From: an uncultured Prevotellaceae bacterium
Lineage (GTDB): Bacteria; Bacteroidota; Bacteroidia; Bacteroidales; Bacteroidaceae
Length of the DNA: 64,000 nucleotides
Assembly: GCA_902774815.1 (NCBI GenBank)
Contig: CACYJV010000009.1
Coordinates: 1-64,000, forward strand
Reading direction: 5' to 3'
Part shown: one piece after another, positions 1 to 7,726 of the stretch
Layout: each line of letters opens with the position of its first letter
How positions within the stretch are numbered: position 1 is the stretch's first letter
Made by a program: the position numbers and the translations under genes
Notes under the pieces: generated by a model
The model's database searches: none
Told to the model about the DNA's origin: nothing
Seen by the model: only the letters and a program-made list of their open reading frames with translations

Positions 1-1
1 T

Positions 2-226
2 GACGTGCCTGCTTACGACCACGTGGTGTTCACAAACCAGCCCCAGCTGCTCTATGGCGACTACTTCGTCATGAAGCATGTCGATGCCTCGTCTTTGCAA
101 CCCTCCCTGTTCGCCGCCCGTCCTGCCGATGCCGACATGATGGGTGCTGTCATTGCCTTTGGATCCGACGAGTTCAAGACCTGGGAAGACATCCTTGTCT
201 ATTTCGAACGCCTTGGTGGCCAATAA
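2..226 (+). CDS. C-terminal fragment of an unidentified protein (cut by window edge)
   Basis: An open frame runs in from the left edge and ends at a TAA at 224-226, giving the last 74 residues of a longer protein. The frame is open to the first base, so the true start lies outside the window. The fragment is soluble-looking, with several aromatic residues and an acidic, helical end (FKTWEDILVYFERLGGQ). I do not recognise a family and see no C-terminal sorting motif. A GTG at position 5 could serve as a start, but nothing upstream is available to judge it. Confidence 0.55.
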   Translation, partial: DVPAYDHVVFTNQPQLLYGDYFVMKHVDASSLQPSLFAARPADADMMGAVIAFGSDEFKTWEDILVYFERLGGQ

Positions 227-245
227 CGCTCCACTTGGTTCTTGT

Positions 246-305
246 CCTCAAAAGGGGTGCCCACGAATCGCTAACAGTTAGTGAAAGTGTGCACCCCTTT
301 TGAGG
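246..305. terminator. Inverted repeat downstream of the first gene, possible terminator
   Basis: Perfect 15-nt arms at 246-260 and 291-305 (CCTCAAAAGGGGTGC and its complement) are separated by 30 nt. It lies 20 nt after the stop of the truncated gene. There is no strong T-run after the right arm, so it may be a repeat rather than a classical intrinsic terminator. Confidence 0.45.
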
Positions 306-310
306 TCTTG

Positions 311-650
311 TAAAAAAAGGCAATGATATATCAGTTCTTGCTCCGACAAGCTACGCAAGCGTCCCGAAGGGCCGAGCGGGCACAGAACGCCCCAAAGGGG
401 CAGCATCTACTAGCCCAGGGCCGCGCCCTGGGTGGGGTGCAACAACCCCACCGTCGCCCTGCAAGGGCAAAACCATCATAAAAAGGTGCTGCCCTTACAG
501 GGTGCAGGATCTCTCGTGTGACCCCACCCAGGGCAAAGCCCTGGGCTGTGTGGTCATGGGCCTTGCAGGCCGATTATGTGCCCGCTCGGCCCGTAGGGAC
601 GCTTGCGTAGCGTAATGGAGCAAGAACAGCTATGTTATTGCCTAAAAAAA
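311..650. repeat. 340-bp near-palindromic repeat element (MITE-like), no coding capacity
   Basis: The left arm at about 311-381 and the right arm at about 577-650 are inverted copies roughly 85% identical over 70 nt. Both outer ends carry an A/T-run plus GG/CC (TAAAAAAAGG and CCTAAAAAAA). The symmetry continues inward: CCCAGGG...CCCTGGGTGGGGT near 415-440 is mirrored near 522-547. The centre holds further GC-rich hairpins of the GCCCTGCAAGGGC type. No transposase is present. It fills the gene-free stretch 227-715. Confidence 0.75.
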
Positions 651-715
651 GTGAGGCACAGTACTTTTGTACCGTGCCACACCTCGTGAATTGTATGTTT
701 CAGATAGATGATATC

Positions 716-904
716 TTAGTCTTCCCAAACGCTGTGGGTCTCGATGACATCCTTGGAGGCAGGATCGTGCGTGCCGTCGTCGTCACCACCCCAGCCGATT
801 TGAACATCGCCAGTTCCTATCGCTCCACTACCTGCAGCAATCTGCTGCTCCATATAGAACGCTTTTACTTTAAGTGCGGGTGTTTGATATGCTAATTTCT
901 TCAT
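716..904 (-). CDS. Small 62-aa hypothetical peptide, possible secreted or modified peptide precursor
   Basis: A 62-residue protein starts MKKLAYQTPALKVKAFYMEQ and continues with a Gly/Ala-rich stretch (IAAGSGAIGTG) and an acidic tail rich in Gly, Asp and His. The ATG at 902-904 is preceded by a strong AGGAGGA Shine-Dalgarno at 912-918 with 7-nt spacing. That is unusual in Bacteroidota, where such sites are generally weak, and supports real translation. The gene lies 15 nt downstream of the secreted protein at 920-2185 and should share its transcript. From memory it resembles the many small Prevotella proteins that begin MKKxxYxxPxLxV and carry an ExxIxAGS-like element. Their function is unknown to me, and calling it a peptide precursor is a guess. 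Confidence 0.6.
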   Translation of the reverse strand: MKKLAYQTPALKVKAFYMEQQIAAGSGAIGTGDVQIGWGGDDDGTHDPASKDVIETHSVWED

Positions 905-919
905 TGCTTGGTCCTCCTA

Positions 920-2185
920 TTATTTAATTGTTACTTTCTTACCGTTGATGATGTAAACGCCCTTCTGCAACGAGTTCAGATCGTTGTCCTCAATCTTCAC
1001 CTTGCGGCCCTGCAGGTCGTAGACACCCTCGATAACGCGCTGAGTGTTAACGCCATCAATAGCAGTAACCTCACCATCAACAACGAATGTCACTTTACTT
1101 TCAAGGTCTAATTCCTCACCAATCACAGCATTTGAGTTGAACCATGCACGCATGCCCTTTGTATTGGTCTCGCCCTTTGAACGCCAGAACTTATTATCGC
1201 TGATGAACAAACCATTCTCAGGAATAACGGTCTTCACGAATGTTCCAACCATCTCACTGTTTATCACCTCTGAGTAATTAGCATCTGCCATAGGAATGTT
1301 GTTGGTAACAGGAGCAGCCATCTTGATATTTGTCAGCTCAATGGGTTCTGTAATATCAACATCAGTCTTGATCAGATAAGGCTTACCAGCTCCAAGTGGT
1401 TTCAAAGCACTCATCGCATAAGAAGTAAACTTGAACGCAATTTCTGTAGGAATAAGCGTCTCTTCATCAACTGTGGTCTCCATTCCTGTATACTCGGCAA
1501 ACTGCACATTGTCGCCGAATGCAGCCTTGGCATTCTTCTGGCTAAGCTGGAACGGCAGTACGATAGTGCTCCACTGACCAGCCTTAATGGTACGGATCAG
1601 TCTAACCTTTGTAGTCTCTCCTTCAGTAAATGTGGGAAGTTCCTCGGCATTTTCATCAAGAATGACGCAGTTCTCAACAACCTTGATATCAAACGTTACG
1701 TCGTCGAATCTCTCTATACCATCTGCACCGTCATAGTAGGTGAACTCCATCTTTTCACTTCCATCTGGACGTATGTCACGATCACCCTGAAGCTTTCCTT
1801 GCAGGACAGTGCCCAAAGCAAGCGTTGCATCTGCCTGCACTACAATCTCAGCGATAACACCACCGGTAAAAGTGGAACCATCAAAGACTGAATAAACTAC
1901 ACCAAGACGGCTTGCGTCTTCCAATCTGTCGCTAGTTGCAAACATATACTTGCCTTCTTCCGTTGTTTGAGCTGAGCCTTTGTTAGCGCTGACAACGGTG
2001 ATACCTTCTGGCAAAACCAAGTCGAACTGGAAATCGCGATACTCTCTACCCGACGTGTTGACTAGTTCAACTTTAATAGTGCCCGTTGCTCCCTGGCGTA
2101 CTTCCAGAGGAGAAACTTTCACCTCATCTGCCCATGCACTTCCTATGGCAAAGAAGGCGAGCAAAGTAAGTAATGTTTTCTTCAT
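920..2185 (-). CDS. Secreted protein with cohesin-like beta-sandwich and C-terminal sorting-like motif
   Basis: The start is placed at the ATG ending at 2185, giving MKKTLLTLLAFFAIGSAWA, a clean signal peptide of 19 residues. A longer in-frame reading up to 2302 would run through the -7 promoter box and is unlikely. Residues of about 20-150 have the look of a cohesin-type module (VRQGATGTIKVELVN, then FDLVLPEGITVV). The middle is beta-rich and unassigned. The end matches the sorting/anchor-like tail seen on several secreted proteins here: GVYDLQGRKVKI then KGVYIINGKKVTIK. No catalytic motif is visible. It is followed after 15 nt by a 62-aa peptide gene. A surface adhesin or scaffold role is inference only. 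Confidence 0.75.
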   Translation of the reverse strand: MKKTLLTLLAFFAIGSAWADEVKVSPLEVRQGATGTIKVELVNTSGREYRDFQFDLVLPEGITVVSANKGSAQTTEEGKYMFATSDRLEDASRLGVVYSVFDGSTFTGGVIAEIVVQADATLALGTVLQGKLQGDRDIRPDGSEKMEFTYYDGADGIERFDDVTFDIKVVENCVILDENAEELPTFTEGETTKVRLIRTIKAGQWSTIVLPFQLSQKNAKAAFGDNVQFAEYTGMETTVDEETLIPTEIAFKFTSYAMSALKPLGAGKPYLIKTDVDITEPIELTNIKMAAPVTNNIPMADANYSEVINSEMVGTFVKTVIPENGLFISDNKFWRSKGETNTKGMRAWFNSNAVIGEELDLESKVTFVVDGEVTAIDGVNTQRVIEGVYDLQGRKVKIEDNDLNSLQKGVYIINGKKVTIK

Positions 2186-2272
2186 AATCATTATGCTTTT
2201 AATTGTTATTATTATATTCGTTTTTAGTTCATTGCACGACACAATTTGGGCTAGTAACCCAATATCGTGTTG

Positions 2273-2302
2273 CAAAGGTAGCGCTTTTTTCCGAATGAAC
2301 AA
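2273..2302 (-). promoter_or_regulatory. Bacteroidota promoter for the cohesin-like protein gene
   Basis: On the minus strand the -7 box TACCTTTG is at 2273-2280 and a TTG -33 box at 2300-2302, with exactly 19 nt between them. This spacing matches the TTTG-N19-TAnnTTTG sigma-ABfr consensus. It leaves a leader of about 80 nt. Confidence 0.7.
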
Positions 2303-2343
2303 GTATTTTTCGGCTTTTTTTCGTTCGCCGGGCGATTTTTTTG

Positions 2344-2425
2344 TATCTTTGAGTGCTTTTCTAGTCTATTTCGCGCTTTTTTCTTCTTTCCGGAATTCTT
2401 TTTTGCGGAATTAGTTGTAAATTTG
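2344..2425 (+). promoter_or_regulatory. Candidate -7 boxes for the pyrE transcription unit
   Basis: TATCTTTG at 2344-2351 and TAAATTTG at 2418-2425 both fit the TAnnTTTG -7 consensus upstream of pyrE (start 2466). Neither has a clear TTG at ideal distance, so which one is used is uncertain. Confidence 0.45.
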
Positions 2426-2465
2426 CAGGCGAAAACAGAAACACCAATTATATAAATAGGAAGCA

Positions 2466-3098
2466 ATGGACAATCAGAAGAAAGAGATGGCAGCAAAGCT
2501 GCTGAAGATCAAGGCTATCAAGTTGCAGCCGCAGGAACCCTTCACGTGGGCAAGTGGCTGGAAGTCGCCCATCTACTGCGATAATCGCAAGGTGAACTCC
2601 TATCCCGAGGTGCGCACCTACGTGAAATTGCGTCTGGCGCAGTTGGTACTGAAGAATTTTGCCGAAGCCGAGGCCGTGGCAGGCGTGGCTACGGGTGCCA
2701 TCTCGCAAGGTGCGCTGGTGGCCGATGTGCTGGGACTGCCCTTTGCCTATGTGCGTCCGAAGCCCAAGGACCACGGCATGGGAAATCAGATAGAAGGCGA
2801 GCTGGCTGCCGGCACAAAGGTGGTCGTGGTGGAAGACCTGATCTCAACGGGCGGCTCGTCGCTGAAGGCTGTTGAGGCACTGCGCCAGGCTGGCGTGGAA
2901 GTGCAGGGCATGGTGGCCAGCCATACTTATGGCTTTGCCGTTGCCGAGGAGGCCTTCAAGGAGGCTGGTGTGACGCTGTACACGTTGACCGACTACGAGC
3001 ACGTGATCAGCGAGGCCGCCGAGACGGGCTACGTGACGGAGGCTGACCTGGAGCTGCTGCGCGAGTGGCGCAAGAATCCTGCTGAGTGGGGGAAGTAA
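2466..3098 (+). CDS. pyrE: Orotate phosphoribosyltransferase
   Basis: Converts orotate and PRPP to orotidine 5'-monophosphate in de novo pyrimidine synthesis; cytoplasmic. The 210-aa protein has the PRPP-binding motif VVVVEDLISTGGS at residues 119-131 and the catalytic loop RPKPKDHG at 97-104, both complete. Its length is normal for the family. It leads a plus-strand series with an SRPBCC-domain gene and argH, with gaps of about 120-130 nt filled by short A/C-rich or GATT-type repeats, so cotranscription is possible but not tight. No attenuator or riboswitch could be made out upstream. Confidence 0.95.
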   Translation: MDNQKKEMAAKLLKIKAIKLQPQEPFTWASGWKSPIYCDNRKVNSYPEVRTYVKLRLAQLVLKNFAEAEAVAGVATGAISQGALVADVLGLPFAYVRPKPKDHGMGNQIEGELAAGTKVVVVEDLISTGGSSLKAVEALRQAGVEVQGMVASHTYGFAVAEEAFKEAGVTLYTLTDYEHVISEAAETGYVTEADLELLREWRKNPAEWGK

Positions 3099-3216
3099 AA
3101 GGTAATCTCGCACCCTCAGCCTCACAGAGGCTGACCACAGAACCACCATACCACCGAGATACCAAACAACCGTACCACCGAACAATAGAACAACTATAAC
3201 AAAAATAAAGAACAAC

Positions 3217-3675
3217 GTGAGTAGTAAGTTTGAAAGCAGCGTGCGACAAATCAACGCACCGCAAGAGAAAGTATACGAGATGCTGAGCGACCTCCAAAAC
3301 CTTGAGAAGGTGAAGGAGCGCTACAACAGCCCCGACAACGACGACAACGAGATGACGGCAAAGGCGAAGGAGGCCCTGCAGACAATGACGTTCGACCACG
3401 ACTCGCTCAGCGTGGAAGCTCCAATGGTGGGCAGCATCAGTCTGCACGTGGTGGAGCGCGAGGCCCCGAAGACTATCAAGTTTGAATCGGCTGCTGGTCC
3501 TGTGCCGTTCAACTTCTGGATTCAGCTGTTGCCCGTGACGGAAGAAACGTGCAAGATGAAGCTGACACTGAAGGCCGAACTGAACATCTTCATCAAGGGC
3601 ATGCTCCAGAAACCCTTGCAGGAGGGCATCGAAAAGATGGCAGACGTGCTGCAGGCGATAGACTATAGGGATTGA
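3217..3675 (+). CDS. SRPBCC (START/polyketide-cyclase-like) domain protein
   Basis: A 152-aa cytoplasmic protein that begins with a GTG (SSKFESSVRQINAPQEKVYEML). The next in-frame ATG would delete the first conserved strand, so the GTG is preferred. The pattern of an N-terminal strand, then EKVYEMLSDLQNL, a central beta-sheet and a long C-terminal helix (PLQEGIEKMADVLQAIDY) is that of the SRPBCC fold, which binds hydrophobic ligands. It sits between pyrE and argH, but its ligand is unknown. No signal peptide. Confidence 0.75.
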   Translation: MSSKFESSVRQINAPQEKVYEMLSDLQNLEKVKERYNSPDNDDNEMTAKAKEALQTMTFDHDSLSVEAPMVGSISLHVVEREAPKTIKFESAAGPVPFNFWIQLLPVTEETCKMKLTLKAELNIFIKGMLQKPLQEGIEKMADVLQAIDYRD

Positions 3676-3793
3676 CGATTGACGGATTGACGATTTACGA
3701 TTCAGTCACACTGAGTCGTGCAAGGGCGTTGAGATGATTGGGGCCATCTAAGGCATTTGGAAAATCGTAAATCGTAAATAACAAAATCGTAAA
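3670..3793. repeat. GATTGAC/GATTTAC short repeats with inverted partner
   Basis: Between the SRPBCC gene and argH, 3670-3702 is a run of imperfect GATTGAC-type heptamers and 3762-3793 holds inverted copies (AATCGTAAATC). They could pair into a hairpin with GATTTACGATT at 3692-3702. No coding potential. Confidence 0.55.
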
Positions 3794-3803
3794 TAAACAT
3801 GTT

Positions 3804-5144
3804 ATGGCACAAAAACTTTGGACAAAGAACTACGACATGACGTCGGAGATAGAGCGCTTCACCGTGGGGCGTGACCGTGAGATGGATCTGTTCCTGGCGC
3901 GCTATGACGTGCTGGGGTCGATGGCGCATGCCACGATGCTGGCGACGATAGACCTGTTGACAACAGGGGAACGCGACTTGCTGCTGAACGAACTGCGAGA
4001 GGTCTATGCACAATGCGAGCGCGGTGAGTTCGTGATTGAAGATGGCGTGGAGGACGTGCACTCGCAAGTGGAACTGCTGCTGACGCGCCGCCTTGGCGAT
4101 GTGGGCAAGAAAATTCACTCAGGCCGTTCGCGCAACGATCAGGTGCTGGTGGACCTGAAGCTGTTCATCCGACATGAACTGCAGGAAGTGGTGCTACTGG
4201 TGAAACAGCTCTTCGACGAACTGCAGCGCCGTAGCGAGGAGACAAAAGACGTGCTGATGCCTGGCTATACGCACCTGCAGGTGGCCATGCCCTCGTCGTT
4301 CGGACTGTGGTTTGGCGCCCATGCCGAGAGCCTTTGCGACGATGTGCTGATGCTGTTGGCAGCCTATCGACAGGCTAACCGCAACCCGTTGGGATCGGCA
4401 GCCGGCTATGGATCGTCGTTCCCGCTGAACCGTCAGCTGACCACCGACCTGCTAGGCTTCGAGTCGATGGCTTACAACGTGGTGTACGCACAGATGGGAC
4501 GAGGAAAAACCGAGCGCAACTTGGCATTCGCACTGGCTTCGGTGGCTGGCACGCTGTCGAAACTGGCCTTCGATGCCTGCCTGTTCTGCTCGCAAAACTT
4601 CGGGTTCGTCAAACTGCCGAAGGAATGCACGACGGGTTCGAGCATCATGCCTCATAAGAAAAACCCCGACGTGTTCGAACTGATACGCGGCAAGTCAAAC
4701 AAGCTGCAGGCTCTGCCTCAGCAGGTGACGCTCATCATGAACAATCTGCCGACGGGCTACTTCCGCGACCTACAGATCATCAAGGAAGTGTTCCTGCCTG
4801 CCTTCGACGAGCTGAAGGACTGCCTGAACATGGCACACTACATCGTGAAGCGGATGGAGGTGAATCGACACATCCTTGACAACCCCATCTACGAGCCGAT
4901 GTTCTCGGTGGAGGAGGTGAACAGCAGGGCTGCTGCCGGCGTGCCTTTCCGCGATGCCTACCGACAGGTGGGAATGGAGATTGAACAGGGCAAGTTCCAC
5001 GCCAATAAGGACATTCACCACACCCACGAGGGGAGTATTGGCAACCTGTGCAACGACAAGATAGCCGCACTGATGAACGAACGCATCGCCGACTTCCACT
5101 TCGGACGCGCCGAGGAGGCTGAGAGAACGCTGCTGAAAAGATAA
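3804..5144 (+). CDS. argH: Argininosuccinate lyase
   Basis: Cleaves argininosuccinate to arginine and fumarate, the last step of arginine synthesis. The 446-aa protein carries the fumarase/aspartase superfamily signature GSSIMPHKKNP around residue 276-286, the HSGRSRNDQV substrate loop near 110, and TxxTHLQ-like GYTHLQVAMPSSFG near 155. Length and motifs are complete. It follows pyrE and the SRPBCC gene on the same strand. The start ATGGCACAAAAACTTTGG at 3804 fits the N-terminal WTKNYDMTSEIERFTVGRD pattern of Bacteroidota ArgH. Confidence 0.95.
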   Translation: MAQKLWTKNYDMTSEIERFTVGRDREMDLFLARYDVLGSMAHATMLATIDLLTTGERDLLLNELREVYAQCERGEFVIEDGVEDVHSQVELLLTRRLGDVGKKIHSGRSRNDQVLVDLKLFIRHELQEVVLLVKQLFDELQRRSEETKDVLMPGYTHLQVAMPSSFGLWFGAHAESLCDDVLMLLAAYRQANRNPLGSAAGYGSSFPLNRQLTTDLLGFESMAYNVVYAQMGRGKTERNLAFALASVAGTLSKLAFDACLFCSQNFGFVKLPKECTTGSSIMPHKKNPDVFELIRGKSNKLQALPQQVTLIMNNLPTGYFRDLQIIKEVFLPAFDELKDCLNMAHYIVKRMEVNRHILDNPIYEPMFSVEEVNSRAAAGVPFRDAYRQVGMEIEQGKFHANKDIHHTHEGSIGNLCNDKIAALMNERIADFHFGRAEEAERTLLKR

Positions 5145-5156
5145 ACCGAGGAAAGA

Positions 5157-5185
5157 CCGTAGGGGCAGACTCCCGTGTCTGCCCG
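5157..5185 (+). repeat. Single arm of a dispersed GTAGGGGCAGAC repeat
   Basis: GTAGGGGCAGACTCCCGTG followed by TCTGCCCG matches, with one mismatch, the left arm of the perfect inverted repeat at 56072-56156. Here only one arm is present, immediately upstream of the lipoprotein gene at 5205. Confidence 0.65.
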
Positions 5186-5204
5186 CGGAGAAAAAGGACA
5201 AGAA

Positions 5205-5801
5205 ATGAAACAATTGAAAAAGACCAGAGGAGTTTGGCGAGTGGCAGGTTTCGTGGCCTTGTGGCTTTGTGGCTTTGTGGCCTCATCGTGCGGCGACACG
5301 CAGAGCGAGTACTCATCATGCACGTGCTACTTCGTGTTCGACAACGATGCACATCTGGACCCGACGTTGGCTGCAGCGATGACCCCCTACTCCGGCGTTT
5401 TCACCACCGTGACACAAACCATGAAAGGAGGCGCACGCTACTTCGTGTTCAAAAGCAATCAGCAGACTCAGTCGGAGAGCATCTTCAACGCCATTGATAC
5501 GCGGCGAACGCTTATCATGGGCATGAACGATGGTGTCATCGTTGGCTATGGCGTGCTGTCCGATCCAGTCACCTTCTACGCCTACGACCGCGAATGCCCC
5601 AACTGCTTCGACCCGAACCGCATCCCTATACGCAGCTATGCACTGACCACGACATCGAATGGCATGGCCGTGTGCAACACCTGCAAACGGAAGTACGACA
5701 TGAACAACGGCGGCAATCTGGTGGAAGGCGATGCCGGAAAGAAGCTCACCCGCTATCGTGCCGCCACGACAGGTCCTTATGGCAAGCTGAGCGTGAACTA
5801 A
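5205..5801 (+). CDS. Lipoprotein with CxxC...CxxC Rieske-like or zinc-ribbon region
   Basis: The start is placed at ATG 5205 (MKQLKKTRG). A GTG at 5175 lies inside the dispersed repeat and is less likely. A hydrophobic signal ends in the lipobox VASSC, predicting a lipidated protein. Near the C-terminus ECPNC (about residue 130) and VCNTCKRKYDMNNGG (about 155) give two Cys pairs followed by a YDxNNGG loop. This recalls the Rieske/rubredoxin-like lipoproteins of Bacteroidota in which CPNC...CxxC replaces the CxH pairs. Metal type and redox partner cannot be told from sequence. It lies between argH and tRNA-Leu. Confidence 0.65.
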   Translation: MKQLKKTRGVWRVAGFVALWLCGFVASSCGDTQSEYSSCTCYFVFDNDAHLDPTLAAAMTPYSGVFTTVTQTMKGGARYFVFKSNQQTQSESIFNAIDTRRTLIMGMNDGVIVGYGVLSDPVTFYAYDRECPNCFDPNRIPIRSYALTTTSNGMAVCNTCKRKYDMNNGGNLVEGDAGKKLTRYRAATTGPYGKLSVN

Positions 5802-5845
5802 ACCGCGAAGAAAGTGCACTCCTTATATTAAAAATCTTAAATTAT

Positions 5846-5877
5846 TTTGGTGGTTCACGTTTTTTGCCGTACCTTTG
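5846..5877 (+). promoter_or_regulatory. Promoter of tRNA-Leu
   Basis: TTTG at 5846-5849 and TACCTTTG at 5870-5877 are separated by 20 nt, matching the Bacteroidota -33/-7 consensus. The tRNA begins 25 nt downstream. Confidence 0.75.
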
Positions 5878-5902
5878 CACTTCGAAACGCAAACGATGCG
5901 TT

Positions 5903-5988
5903 GCCGCAATGGTGGAATTGGTAGACACGAGGGACTTAAAATCCCTTGGCCAGTGATGGCTGTGCGGGTTCGAGTCCCGCTCGCGGCA
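5903..5988 (+). tRNA. tRNA-Leu (anticodon TAA)
   Basis: An 86-nt class II tRNA with acceptor arms GCCGCAA and TCGCGGC (one A-C mismatch), D-arm GGTGGAATTGGTAGACAC, anticodon stem AGGGA/TCCCT with loop CTTAAAA giving anticodon TAA, a long variable arm, and T-loop GGTTCGAGTCC. CCA is not encoded. The next protein gene begins 52 nt downstream with no terminator visible between. Confidence 0.93.
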
Positions 5989-6040
5989 CATTTTTCAAAC
6001 AAACAAAATAACTTAGGAAACAAGGTAACGATTCCCAATT

Positions 6041-7720
6041 ATGAGAAGAAATCTTATTCTTGCATTATCAGCAGCATCCATTCTCTTTTTCACATCGTGT
6101 TCAAAAATGGGCGCACTCAGCGCCGATAACTTCGACGTGACGCCGAACCCATTGGAGTCGCAGGCAGGTAAGGTGCCCGCAACTATCAACGGCAAGTTCC
6201 CCGAGAAGTACATGAAGCGTAATGCCACCGTGACGGTCATCCCCGAGCTTCGCTCGAGCAACGGCCAAGTGGCACAAGGCATTCCCGCCACCTTCCAAGG
6301 CGAGAAGGTGCTCGGCAACGATCAGACCATTTCCTACCGTCTGGGTGGCCACTACACCATGAAGACTGAGTTCGACTACGTGCCCGACATGCAGAAGAGC
6401 GACATGTACCTGACCTTCCAAGCTCGCCAGGGCAAGAAGGCCGTGAGCATTCCTGCCGTGAAAGTGGCCGAAGGCGTCATCGCCACCAGCGAACTCTACC
6501 GTCAGACCATGATGCAAGCCGGTGGTTGCGTGGCTCCCGACTCGTTCCAGCGCCTGCAGAACCAGCGTTTGGATGCCACCGTTCAGTTCCTCGTCAATCA
6601 GGCCAACCTGCGCCAGAGCGAGCTGAAGAACAATTCCGTGCAGGAGTTCGTACGTATGTTGCAGAAAATCAATGCCGATCGCGGCGAGACGCTCAACATG
6701 CGGAATGTGGAAGTGGCTGCCTACGCATCGCCCGAAGGTGGTTACGAGTTCAACGACCGTCTGGCCGGTAAGCGTCAGGACGTGTCCGAGGACTACGTGA
6801 AGCAGCAACTGAAGCAGGCTAAGGTCGATGCCCCCATCGACGCACACTACACAGCACAGGACTGGGAAGGTTTCCAGAAGCTGGTACAGGCCTCGAACAT
6901 TCAGGACAAGGACGTCATCCTGCGCGTTCTGTCGATGTACAAGGATCCCGAGCAGCGCGAACAGCAGATTCGCAACATGAGCCAGGCCTTCCGCGAGCTG
7001 GCCGATGGCATCCTGCCTGAGCTGCGTCGTGCCCGCATGACCATCAACTACGAACTCGTTGGCCGCAGCGACGACCAGATCAAGGAGCAGTATGCTGCTG
7101 ATCCCGCACGTCTTTCGGCCGAGGAGCTGCTCTATGCCGCCACACTCACCGACAACAAGGCTGAGAAAGAGGCCATCTACAAGACTACGGCCCGTCTGCA
7201 CGATCGCGACTATCGCGCCTTGAACAATCTGGCTGTGATGGCATTTAACGATGGCGACGAGCAAATGGCAAAGGACTACATCCAGCAAGCCCTGCGCGTC
7301 AACAAGAACGCTCCTGAGGCATATGCCAATCTTGGTCTGATCGCCCTGAAGAACGGCGACCTGGCCGAAGCTGAGCAGAACATCGCCAAGGCCACCGGCG
7401 CCAATGCACTGGGCGAGGCACTGGGCAACCTGAACATCGCAAAGGGCAACTATCAGCAGGCCGTGAACAGCTTTGCCGGCAACGCATCGAACAGTGCTGC
7501 GTTGGCACAGTTGCTGAACAAGGACTACGAGGGTGCACTGAAGACCCTCGACGCCATACGCACTCCCGATGCCATGTCGAGCTATCTGCATGCCATCGTG
7601 GCTGCCCGCCGTGGCAATAAGTTCGCAGCCGAGTCCTACCTGAAGGAGGCGCTGGAGAAGGATCCCTCGCTGAAGGCTTATTCCGAAAAGGATCTCGAAT
7701 TTCTGTTCCTGAGGAAGTAA
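6041..7720 (+). CDS. Lipoprotein with OmpA-like segment and C-terminal TPR repeats
   Basis: The 559-aa protein has a signal ending in FFTSC (Cys20), predicting lipidation. Residues of about 30-160 are beta-rich. Around residue 225-250 the segment VAAYASPEGG...FNDRLAGKRQDVSEDYVKQQL resembles the OmpA-family pattern of Bacteroidota (YASPEG, then N-L-R-V). From about 375 to 540 there are several TPR-like helical pairs (ALNNLAVMAFNDGDEQMAKDYIQQAL, then PEAYANLGLIALKNGDLAEAEQNI). It probably anchors or scaffolds at the cell envelope. It is directly followed by a thioredoxin-fold lipoprotein, so the two are likely one operon, and it sits 52 nt after tRNA-Leu. Confidence 0.75.
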   Translation: MRRNLILALSAASILFFTSCSKMGALSADNFDVTPNPLESQAGKVPATINGKFPEKYMKRNATVTVIPELRSSNGQVAQGIPATFQGEKVLGNDQTISYRLGGHYTMKTEFDYVPDMQKSDMYLTFQARQGKKAVSIPAVKVAEGVIATSELYRQTMMQAGGCVAPDSFQRLQNQRLDATVQFLVNQANLRQSELKNNSVQEFVRMLQKINADRGETLNMRNVEVAAYASPEGGYEFNDRLAGKRQDVSEDYVKQQLKQAKVDAPIDAHYTAQDWEGFQKLVQASNIQDKDVILRVLSMYKDPEQREQQIRNMSQAFRELADGILPELRRARMTINYELVGRSDDQIKEQYAADPARLSAEELLYAATLTDNKAEKEAIYKTTARLHDRDYRALNNLAVMAFNDGDEQMAKDYIQQALRVNKNAPEAYANLGLIALKNGDLAEAEQNIAKATGANALGEALGNLNIAKGNYQQAVNSFAGNASNSAALAQLLNKDYEGALKTLDAIRTPDAMSSYLHAIVAARRGNKFAAESYLKEALEKDPSLKAYSEKDLEFLFLRK

Positions 7721-7726
7721 GTGAGA

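Noticed and set aside
311-650. Insertion sequence
   Set aside because: No transposase or remnant is encoded; only a palindromic, non-coding element is supported.
632-895. Plus-strand open frame across the end of the 340-bp repeat
   Set aside because: It starts inside the palindromic element and runs antisense to the 62-aa gene, which has the strong ribosome binding site.
2466-3098. Attenuator or riboswitch for pyrE
   Set aside because: No leader peptide, terminator/antiterminator pair or known aptamer could be recognised in 2303-2465.
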